Positions 57,580 through 64,000 of a stretch of 64,000 nt of DNA are shown here, piece after piece. How positions within the stretch are numbered: the stretch's first letter is position 1; each line of letters begins with the position of its first letter. Below the pieces are notes generated by a model that saw nothing but the letters and a program-made list of their open reading frames with translations, did not search any database and was not told where the DNA came from. The translations under genes were made by a program, and so were the position numbers. Source of the stretch: Thalassotalea nanhaiensis (GTDB lineage Bacteria > Pseudomonadota > Gammaproteobacteria > Enterobacterales > Alteromonadaceae); the NCBI RefSeq assembly GCF_031583575.1, contig NZ_CP134146.1, positions 124,001 to 188,000 of the forward strand, in the 5' to 3' direction.

Positions 57580-58068
57580 CTAAAGTAACAAACCCGAATT
57601 GATTGGGGTGAATTTATCGCAGGCGATTAAAAGCGAATTGGCGGTCAGTTGCTCAACTCCAACGACTTCTACTTCACATTTATATTTACTGCGCAGCTTA
57701 TTTACCAAGAGATCAAAGTCGCCGTCACCCGATAACAGTATAACTTTGTCGGCTTTTGGTCCATATTCAATCGCATCTAAGGTAATGCCGACGTCCCAGT
57801 CACCTTTTGCACTGCCATCTTTGCGTTGAATGTAAGGCTTAAGTTTCACCTCAAAACCAATGGCTCTCAGTATATTTTGAAACTGACGCTGTTTTTCATT
57901 ACCTGAATCTATTGCGTAAGCGTTGGCTTTAATAATTTGATGTTCTGCGCCTGCGTATGCCCAAAACGTGTTGTAGTCAAAACTGCGGTTAAAACCTTGG
58001 CGGCAGGTATAGTAAATATTTTGTACATCAACAAAGATGGCAACGGTTTTTCCTGTGGATTCAGACAT
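57580..58068 (-). CDS. NYN-domain (LabA/DUF88-like) protein
   Basis: 162 aa PIN-like NYN domain. Conserved acidic residues appear in IFVDVQNIYYTC (first Asp) and LLSGDGDFDLLVNKLR (metal-binding Asp cluster), with KGDWDVGITLDAIEYG between. NYN proteins are predicted or proven metal-dependent RNases; the substrate here is unknown. Single gene, divergent to the peroxiredoxin gene. Confidence 0.88.
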   Translation of the reverse strand: MSESTGKTVAIFVDVQNIYYTCRQGFNRSFDYNTFWAYAGAEHQIIKANAYAIDSGNEKQRQFQNILRAIGFEVKLKPYIQRKDGSAKGDWDVGITLDAIEYGPKADKVILLSGDGDFDLLVNKLRSKYKCEVEVVGVEQLTANSLLIACDKFTPINSGLLL

Positions 58069-58204
58069 TAAAAGTTCAATTGTTTAAGTGGGCTTGTAGG
58101 TTAGTTTACTCGATTAATTACAATAATTCAGACAAATGACAATATTCGTCTTATAATCTTGGTGATAAAATATTTAAACTATTCCCCAAATAGATAAGGT
58201 ACTC

Positions 58205-58678
58205 ATGATCAAAGTTAACGACACTATTCCAACAGGAACATTACAACAATTAACCGCAAGTGGTATGGAAAACCATAACACTGACGAACTATTCGCCAAT
58301 AAAAAAACAGTGTTGTTTGCCGTGCCAGGTGCCTTTACACCAACGTGTTCAGTATCACACTTACCAGGTTACGTGATAAAATTTGATGAGTTCAAAGCCA
58401 AAGGTGTTGACCAAATTATTTGTTTATCAGTAAATGATGCCTTTGTGATGGAAGCATGGGGAAATGCCCAAAATGCTGAAAATATAATGATGTTAGCGGA
58501 TGGTGATGGTAGTTTTACTAAGCTATTAGGCTTAGACATGGATACGGCCAGTTTTGGTGGTATTCGTTCGCAACGATACGCCATGGTTGTCGAAAATGGC
58601 GTAGTTACACATTTAGGCGTTGAAGCGCCAAAAGAATTTGAAGTAAGTAAAGCTGAAAGCGTACTTGCCGTACTTTAG
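58205..58678 (+). CDS. Peroxiredoxin, Prx5 type
   Basis: 157 aa, full length for the Prx5/hybrid-Prx subfamily. Peroxidatic Cys in [17 protein letters not shown], the family motif [15 protein letters not shown], and [14 protein letters not shown] near the C-terminus. No fused glutaredoxin domain. Reduces hydrogen peroxide and alkyl hydroperoxides. It lies 17 bp before the ferritin gene, a sensible pairing of peroxide removal with iron storage. Confidence 0.93.
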   Translation: MIKVNDTIPTGTLQQLTASGMENHNTDELFANKKTVLFAVPGAFTPTCSVSHLPGYVIKFDEFKAKGVDQIICLSVNDAFVMEAWGNAQNAENIMMLADGDGSFTKLLGLDMDTASFGGIRSQRYAMVVENGVVTHLGVEAPKEFEVSKAESVLAVL

Positions 58679-58695
58679 AAAATAAAGAGATTGTT

Positions 58696-59223
58696 ATGTT
58701 AAAAAAAGAAATGGTTGACCAATTAAACAGCCAAATTAATTTAGAGTTTTATTCATCAAATTTATACCTGCAAATGAGTGCATGGTGTGAAGATAAAGGT
58801 TTTGAAGGTGCAGCGGCATTTATGCATAAGCACGCTATTGAAGAAATGCAGCATATGAACCGCCTTTTTGCTTACGTGAGTGAAACCGGTTCAATGCCGA
58901 TTTTAGGCTCTATTGATGCGCCACCACATGAATTTAAATCTCTTGTTGATGTGTTTCAGGAAACGTATAAACATGAGTGTTTAATTACTGAAAAAATTAA
59001 CTCTTTGGCTCATTTTGCTTTTTCTAACCAAGATTATTCAACGTTTAACTTTTTACAATGGTTTGTGTCTGAACAACACGAAGAAGAAACATTATTTAAA
59101 AGCATCATCGACAAAATCGAATTGGTTGGCAACGATGGTCACGCCTTATTCTTTGTTGATAAAGATCTTGCTGAAATGGCCAAACAAGGTTCTACTTCTG
59201 CTGTACCTGAACCAGGTATGTAA
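58696..59223 (+). CDS. ftnA: Bacterial non-haem ferritin
   Basis: 175 aa (E. coli FtnA 165). Four-helix ferritin with ferroxidase ligands in [16 protein letters not shown] (Glu17-type), [16 protein letters not shown] (Glu, His) and [15 protein letters not shown]. It stores iron as ferric mineral in the cytoplasm. Closely follows the peroxiredoxin gene and ends five bases before the flavoprotein gene, so co-transcription is likely. Confidence 0.95.
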   Translation: MLKKEMVDQLNSQINLEFYSSNLYLQMSAWCEDKGFEGAAAFMHKHAIEEMQHMNRLFAYVSETGSMPILGSIDAPPHEFKSLVDVFQETYKHECLITEKINSLAHFAFSNQDYSTFNFLQWFVSEQHEEETLFKSIIDKIELVGNDGHALFFVDKDLAEMAKQGSTSAVPEPGM

Positions 59224-59228
59224 TAAAA

Positions 59229-60419
59229 GTGTCACTTGAAAAAGTAGATGTAGTAGTTATTGGGGCCGGAGCAGCCGGCCTTATGTGCGCTATTAACGCA
59301 GGTTACCGTGGTCGTAGTGTTGCGGTAGTCGACATGGGTAAAAAAACGGGCAGAAAAATCATTATTAGTGGTGGCGGTCGTTGTAATTTTACCAATCAAC
59401 ACGCCGAGCCAAGTAACTATCTTTGTAGTAATCCTCACTTTGTTAAGTCAGCTCTTAGTCGCTATACCCAATACGATTTTATCGATATGGTTGAACGACA
59501 CGGAGTTGAATACCATCATAAAACGTTAGGGCAATTATTTTGTGATGATTCAGCCCATAATATTGTTGATATGTTACTTACTGAATGTGACTGGGCCGGA
59601 GTGGGTATTCACTTACAGTCTGAAGTTCATAAAGTAAGTAAGACTGATGATGGCTATATAGTTACAACCAACGGTAAGGACTTTCAGTGCCAATCGTTAG
59701 TGGTCGCATCTGGTGGTTTAACCATGCCAAAACTTGGTGCTACCCCGATAGGTTATAAAATTGCTGAACAATTTGGTTTAAATGTTTTACCTACTTGCGC
59801 CGCTTTGGTTCCTTTCACTTTGCATGATCAAGACAAACAACGTTTTGATGGATTATCGGGCATTAGTGTCGATAGTATTGTTACCAGTGAAGATGGCACC
59901 AGTTTTAGAGAAAATATTTTATTTACTCATCGCGGCTTATCTGGTCCGGCAATATTGCAAATATCCTCTTTTTGGCAAGCAGGGCAAGTCGTTAGTATTA
60001 ATTTAATACCTGATTATGACCTTGAACAGCGTTTGCAGGATATTCGTCAAGAAAGTCCACAACGCGCGTTAAAAACAGCCCTAAGCCATTTGCTTCCTAA
60101 GCGCTTAATTGAGCGTTTATATGATGCAAATGAATTGCCTGATAAACCAATGAACCAATTAACTCATCAAGAGTATAAAGACATTGCTAACTACTTCCAT
60201 AATTGGCAAATAAAACCAAATGGCACAGAGGGCTATCGTACTGCTGAAGTGACTCTGGGCGGCGTCGACACCGATGAGTTATCATCAAAAACCATGGAAA
60301 GTAAAAAAGCCCCAGGCTTATATTTTATTGGCGAAGTGGCTGATGTTACCGGTTGGCTAGGTGGTTACAATTTCCAATGGGCTTGGTCAAGTGGTTGGGC
60401 TGCAGGGCAGGTCGCATAG
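59229..60419 (+). CDS. yhiN: YhiN/HI0933-family NAD(P)/FAD-dependent oxidoreductase
   Basis: 396 aa flavoprotein of the HI0933 family (E. coli YhiN 400). N-terminal FAD loop VVIGAGAAGLMCAINAG, KKTGRKIIISGGGRCNFTN, and the C-terminal FAD motif GEVADVTGWLGGYNFQWAWSSGW. Starts with GTG 59229. Physiological reaction unknown. The C-terminal codons appear to serve as the attachment site of the Tn7-like element whose end begins three bases after the stop; the reading frame is left intact, as expected for TnsD/TniQ-type targeting of a conserved gene end. Confidence 0.92.
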   Translation: MSLEKVDVVVIGAGAAGLMCAINAGYRGRSVAVVDMGKKTGRKIIISGGGRCNFTNQHAEPSNYLCSNPHFVKSALSRYTQYDFIDMVERHGVEYHHKTLGQLFCDDSAHNIVDMLLTECDWAGVGIHLQSEVHKVSKTDDGYIVTTNGKDFQCQSLVVASGGLTMPKLGATPIGYKIAEQFGLNVLPTCAALVPFTLHDQDKQRFDGLSGISVDSIVTSEDGTSFRENILFTHRGLSGPAILQISSFWQAGQVVSINLIPDYDLEQRLQDIRQESPQRALKTALSHLLPKRLIERLYDANELPDKPMNQLTHQEYKDIANYFHNWQIKPNGTEGYRTAEVTLGGVDTDELSSKTMESKKAPGLYFIGEVADVTGWLGGYNFQWAWSSGWAAGQVA

Positions 60420-60422
60420 TCT

Positions 60423-60501
60423 TGTGTAATGACAAAAAAGATTGCCCGTAAGCAAAAAAGTTTGCCCGTTAGAGCTATAAATGACAAAAAAGTTTGCCCG
60501 T
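60423..60501 (+). repeat. Transposon end with three TnsB-type binding repeats
   Basis: Terminal TGTGTAATGA, then repeats GACAAAAAAGATTGCCCGT (60431-60449), GCAAAAAAGTTTGCCCGT (60452-60469) and GACAAAAAAGTTTGCCCGT (60483-60501). Aligned spacing is 20 and 32 bases. Multiple near-identical sites of about 20 bp inside the terminus are how TnsB recognises Tn7 ends. Confidence 0.88.
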
Positions 60502-60588
60502 AATGGTGTGGTTTTATAGTAATCATCATTAAATTAAGAACTTATAAATATACTATAATTAAAGTAGGCTAACTAGTAGGAAGTCAGT

Positions 60589-61416
60589 ATGCCTAAAGGT
60601 AGAAAATTAGAATCCATTGCGGATTATCAAAGAGCCCTAAAAAACAAATATGGTTTAGGGCAAGGTAGTAAATATAAGCCCTGGCTTAGGGTACAAGATG
60701 TAAAGTCTAGAGGCACTAGGTCCCAGATATTTGGTCGGAAGACAAATAGAGAACATCATCTAATGTCTTTGCTCGAATCCGAGCTTTTTTATTTAATTGA
60801 ATTCTCAGATCGGGTTACCGATATCAGAGAACAGTTTCCTATTTTACCGTTAAATTATTCTCAGAAAGTCGCAAAGACATTAGGTGTAGAACACCCTAAA
60901 CACCCTAAAACCAAAGAACCAATTGTTTTAACTACAGACTTACTTTTGACTGTCGACTCTGAATCAGGGCAATATTTTCATGCCATCTCCGTAAAGCCTG
61001 AGGAAGAAGCTGGTGTAGATAGAGTCCTTCAAAAAGTAGAAATTGAAAGAATATGCTGGGAATTAATGGGAGTAAAGTTTAGCTTTTACGTTGGAGATGA
61101 TTTAAGAAGAATCCAAAGTGAAAATATTGCTTGGGCTACATTTCCATTTAGAAAGGGGCCTTCATATTTTTCTTTTGAGCTTGTTACGTCGGCTTTATCT
61201 TTATTGAAGAAAAAACAATATTACAAAGAAGATTTATGTGAAAAATTTATTAAGAATAATATAGTTAATAGAGATGAGTCTCTCTTATTGTTAAAGTACC
61301 TAATTAGTGAAAAATTTATTGAGGTTGATTTGAATTATTCACTTGGTGAGTCTGATGTAATAGACATAAGAAACATAGCCTTCGAACAGCGGAGGTTTGC
61401 ATATGAAAATTTTTAG
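60589..61416 (+). CDS. tnsA: TnsA endonuclease of a Tn7-like transposon
   Basis: 275 aa (Tn7 TnsA 273). It cuts the 5' ends of the element during cut-and-paste transposition. The restriction-enzyme-like active site is intact: Glu63 (HHLMSLLESELF, aligning with Tn7 E63), Asp117 (VLTTDLLLTV; Tn7 D114) and Lys136 (AISVKPEE; Tn7 K132). DIREQFPILP is also shared with Tn7. A C-terminal helical domain follows. ATG 60589 has AGGA(AG) upstream. Its 3' end overlaps tnsB by 14 bases, indicating coupling. Confidence 0.95.
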   Translation: MPKGRKLESIADYQRALKNKYGLGQGSKYKPWLRVQDVKSRGTRSQIFGRKTNREHHLMSLLESELFYLIEFSDRVTDIREQFPILPLNYSQKVAKTLGVEHPKHPKTKEPIVLTTDLLLTVDSESGQYFHAISVKPEEEAGVDRVLQKVEIERICWELMGVKFSFYVGDDLRRIQSENIAWATFPFRKGPSYFSFELVTSALSLLKKKQYYKEDLCEKFIKNNIVNRDESLLLLKYLISEKFIEVDLNYSLGESDVIDIRNIAFEQRRFAYENF

Positions 61417-63541
61417 GAACAGTGTTTGGCTTTGTTTAAACTTTGAATTGCTCGATTGTTGCCGTTATAGAGTTTTAGATATTTTTCCTACCAATGATTG
61501 CATAATACTTTTTAAAGTTGATACTGATTCGGTCGCTGTTCGTCCGATAGCTATATCATTAGAAAGTTTTAAAAGTGGATTGAAAAACAAAGAAATAACA
61601 AGCTCTGAGTATGTTTTGCCTAATTTTATGTTACAGAGTGAAGATAATGCCTCTACTGACCACATTGCGAAGAGAGATAGTAATTACGAAATTATAAAAC
61701 CTCTAATTTCAGATTCTGAATTTCTATTTAACTACGCTACTAAGAAAAGATTCTCACAGTTGGCTCAATATTCTCAACAGATTCGCGTTGACAGGAAAAG
61801 CATTACAAGGCTTTTGACTAAATATTGGCTCTACGGACAAAGTATAATGTCGTTGCTACCCGCATATTCAAACAGTGGGGGATTTGGAAAGGATAAAACG
61901 GTCTCAAATAAAGATCTTGGTGCCCCAGTAAATCCTCGAACTCTCGCAGTAGAAAGATATAAAAAATTTATACTCACTGACGACATAAAGGCTAAATTTA
62001 AGCTATCTCTAAAAAAGTATTACCTAAAAGAGACAGGAATAAGTTTAGTTAAAACCTATGAACAATTTCTAAGGGATCATTTCGAGGATGAGCTCAGAGT
62101 ATCAAATCTAGAAGGTCGCCCTCCTTATATTCCAACAATAAAACAGTTCAGATATTGGACAAATAAGCTTTTTTCTAAAGATGAAATTACTTTGAAAAGA
62201 ACCTCTGAAAATGACTATTTAAGGAACAAAAGAGGAGTGTTAGGTAGCGTTATAGACAAAAGCTTTTTACCTGGTACCACCTTCGAAATAGACGCAACAG
62301 TAGCTGATGTTCATATTGTTTCTGAATTTGGAACTCAATATGTGCTGGGTAGGCCGACAATCTACATGATAGCTGATAGAGCAAGTAGGATGATCGTTGG
62401 TATGCATGTATCTCTTTTTCATGCATCTTGGAGAGCTGCCAGACAAGCGATTGCGAATTGTTTTATTGAAAAAACTCAATATTGTCGTGAATTTGGTGTG
62501 AACATTTCATCTCCTGACTGGCCATGTTTTCATGTTCCGAGAAATTTGATGTGTGATAACGGCGAAATGATTGGTTTAAAGCCGAAAGATGTAGTAACGC
62601 CAATGACTTCTTTGTTGTTTGGTCCGCCCTACCGACCTGAGACTAAAGGTGTTATTGAAAGAAGTTTTAAGATTATTAATGATGATAGCTTGCATGAACT
62701 TTTAGGGAATACTCGTTTGGGGACGGTAATCAGAGGTCGAAGAGATCCAAGAAAAGATGCTTGTCACACACTTAAGGAAGTCACAACCATTATCATTAAG
62801 TCAGTTCTAGAACATAATAGGAGCATTTTGAAAGAGCTTGGGTATTCGAGCTCGTTATTAGTTGAGAACGATTTAACTCCAACTCCCGCAAATTATTGGA
62901 AGATTCATCTAGCTAAACAAAAACAAGATCTTAAATTAGCCAATGAAGATGAAGTCATTGCAGAAATTCTTCCACCAGCCGAAGTTAGTATGACTAGAAA
63001 TGGCATTGAGTTTAATGGTCTGTATTACTCATGCTCTGAAGTACTTGAAAAAAGCTTGGCTTCAATAGCTCGGACTAGTGGAAGGTGGAGGCTCGAAGCC
63101 AGAATAGATGAAAATACCACGAACTATATTTATGTAAAGCTAGAACCGAAAGGTAAGTTTTTACGTTGTGAACTTTTATCTCGTAGCCGGATGTTTGCTA
63201 ATAAGACAATGATTGATGCTGACTTTATGCAAGACTGGGTTGAAATTAAGAAAGAGTTAAACCCCGTTAGCATAGAGTCAATAGATGATATGAAACAGCG
63301 CAAGCAATCGAAGAAGGAGGCAAAAAAACGACTTAAGGCTAGTCCTAAAATACCATTTTCACAAAAACGAAAAAATATTAGGCAAAAAAGAAAAGATGAA
63401 CTTCTTAGTACAACTAATGTGATTACCTCTGATAACAGGTGTGAAGCAAAAGTTATAACACAGCAATCTACTGTTGCTGAGGTAGTAGCGCTGCCAATAG
63501 GTAGGGCTAGGAAAAATAGGAGTAGTAATGAAAACGATTAA
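61403..63541 (+). CDS. tnsB: TnsB transposase (DDE) of a Tn7-like transposon
   Basis: 712 aa (Tn7 TnsB 702). DDE recombinase that joins 3' ends to target DNA and binds the end repeats. Catalytic residues: Asp297 (FEIDATVADV), Asp385 (MCDNGEMIG) and Glu419 (RPETKGVIERSF), with 34 positions between the second Asp and Glu. The C-terminus is very basic (residues about 630-675) as in TnsB, where it contacts TnsC. ATG 61403 has GGAGG seven bases upstream; an in-frame TTG at 61397 is less likely. Stop overlaps the tnsC start by 14 bases. Confidence 0.95.
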   Translation: MKIFRNSVWLCLNFELLDCCRYRVLDIFPTNDCIILFKVDTDSVAVRPIAISLESFKSGLKNKEITSSEYVLPNFMLQSEDNASTDHIAKRDSNYEIIKPLISDSEFLFNYATKKRFSQLAQYSQQIRVDRKSITRLLTKYWLYGQSIMSLLPAYSNSGGFGKDKTVSNKDLGAPVNPRTLAVERYKKFILTDDIKAKFKLSLKKYYLKETGISLVKTYEQFLRDHFEDELRVSNLEGRPPYIPTIKQFRYWTNKLFSKDEITLKRTSENDYLRNKRGVLGSVIDKSFLPGTTFEIDATVADVHIVSEFGTQYVLGRPTIYMIADRASRMIVGMHVSLFHASWRAARQAIANCFIEKTQYCREFGVNISSPDWPCFHVPRNLMCDNGEMIGLKPKDVVTPMTSLLFGPPYRPETKGVIERSFKIINDDSLHELLGNTRLGTVIRGRRDPRKDACHTLKEVTTIIIKSVLEHNRSILKELGYSSSLLVENDLTPTPANYWKIHLAKQKQDLKLANEDEVIAEILPPAEVSMTRNGIEFNGLYYSCSEVLEKSLASIARTSGRWRLEARIDENTTNYIYVKLEPKGKFLRCELLSRSRMFANKTMIDADFMQDWVEIKKELNPVSIESIDDMKQRKQSKKEAKKRLKASPKIPFSQKRKNIRQKRKDELLSTTNVITSDNRCEAKVITQQSTVAEVVALPIGRARKNRSSNEND

Positions 63542-64000
63542 GGCGATATATAATGAAGCCATTCTACCTGAACATAAAGGTAACCCTTTAATTGAGGCTC
63601 TTCCTCCTAAATTACCTTGGCTAAATGTTATGGAGCTGTTTAGTCATTACCCTGACTATGCCGAAGAAATATCTGACCATCCTGATCCATTGGTTCGAGA
63701 TGAGTATTTGGTAAGGATAGACCGTTTAAGGCAACCTTTAACCGATTATCAGACATGCTTTAGGGCAATAGAAAGAAGTCTCAAAAATGGCTATTCTACA
63801 AAAAATCCATTAACACCTACTACTGCGCAATATTTGCATTATTTTGTCGATGAACAGCCAGAAATTGAGCCAGATTCAGGACGATTTACACCTAAAGGAG
63901 AGGGCCTTACTCTAATTGGAGAGAGTGGAATTGGGAAAACAACAATGCTAGAGCAAGTGTTGAGTTATTTTCCGAATGTCATTGTTCACGACGGCTATAA
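63528..64000 (+). CDS. tnsC: TnsC AAA+ regulator, 5' part only
   Basis: ATG 63528 opens a frame that runs off the window end (157 complete codons). The N-terminal part contains ALPPKLPWLNVMELFS and ends just after the Walker A motif LIGESGIGKTTMLEQ (near residue 135), matching TnsC, the ATPase that links target selection (TnsD/TniQ or TnsE) to the TnsAB transposase. The gene overlaps tnsB by 14 bases. The missing part would hold Walker B and sensor motifs. Confidence 0.9.
   Translation, partial: MKTIKAIYNEAILPEHKGNPLIEALPPKLPWLNVMELFSHYPDYAEEISDHPDPLVRDEYLVRIDRLRQPLTDYQTCFRAIERSLKNGYSTKNPLTPTTAQYLHYFVDEQPEIEPDSGRFTPKGEGLTLIGESGIGKTTMLEQVLSYFPNVIVHDGY

Larger units (their letters stand above)
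60423..64000 (+). mobile_element. Tn7-like transposon, tnsA-proximal part (continues beyond the window)
   Basis: The element starts TGTGTAATGACA at 60423, matching the 5'-TGT ends of Tn7 relatives. Three end repeats follow, then tnsA, tnsB and the start of tnsC in the canonical order with overlapping genes. It sits immediately downstream of yhiN, with AGTCT (60418-60422) as the predicted 5-bp target duplication. In Tn7 the tns genes lie beside the end nearest the attachment gene, as here. The distal end, TniQ/TnsD, and cargo are outside the window. Confidence 0.9.

Noticed and set aside
60423-64000. CRISPR-associated transposon
   Set aside because: Only tnsA, tnsB and part of tnsC are visible. 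No cas gene or array is in the window, so this cannot be claimed.

Overview
The window looks like the chromosome of a marine gammaproteobacterium of the order Alteromonadales, probably Colwelliaceae (Colwellia/Thalassotalea type). This is an inference from modest GC content, an Nqr-type reductase subunit, a large TonB-dependent receptor with alpha-glucan enzymes and SLC45-like MFS carriers, and the E. coli-like linkage of the ilv genes to comM/yifB. No rRNA, tRNA, prophage or CRISPR array was seen.

Layout. 1-1.25 kb: a divergent NqrF-like reductase. 1.5-12.4 kb: a five-gene cytoplasmic/lipoprotein glucan operon (glgP, glgB, glgX, malQ, GH13 lipoprotein) without glgA or glgC. 12.7-16.7 kb: small regulator/membrane-protein pairs (YtrA-type GntR; Xre) and an alpha/beta hydrolase split by a frameshift at an A9 run. 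16.6-32.7 kb: an alpha-glucan utilisation locus. It holds a TonB-dependent receptor, a flavin-dependent halogenase, an aldo/keto reductase, two MFS carriers, an esterase, a lipoprotein pullulanase, a GH97 glucosidase and a LacI-type regulator. Near-identical 14-bp palindromes (consensus TGMATACGTATKYA) lie before glgP (two copies) and between the receptor and the pullulanase (two copies), so both loci are probably one LacI-family regulon: glucan is bound and cut outside, imported, and processed by phosphorylase, debranching enzyme and MalQ inside.

32.7-48.1 kb: housekeeping genes, including a split spermidine-synthase-like pair, cdd-deoA, a Kef-type antiporter, a DUF885 lipoprotein, tesB, ybdG, proBA and an asparaginase. 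Between the DUF885 gene and tesB lies a well-formed c-di-GMP-I (GEMM) riboswitch on the minus strand with its own promoter and no gene downstream, followed by a 14-copy 7-bp tandem repeat. 48.3-57.5 kb: ilvC, ilvY, comM and an attenuated ilvL-ilvE-ilvD-ilvA operon with a 24-codon leader peptide and a strong terminator; ilvGM is missing. 57.5-60.4 kb: NYN protein, peroxiredoxin, ferritin and a YhiN-family flavoprotein.

60.42-64.0 kb: the start of a Tn7-like transposon inserted three bases after the yhiN stop codon, with three TnsB-type end repeats, tnsA, tnsB and the first 157 codons of tnsC. The element runs past the window, so its TniQ/TnsD targeting protein, any CRISPR-Cas module and its cargo cannot be judged here.
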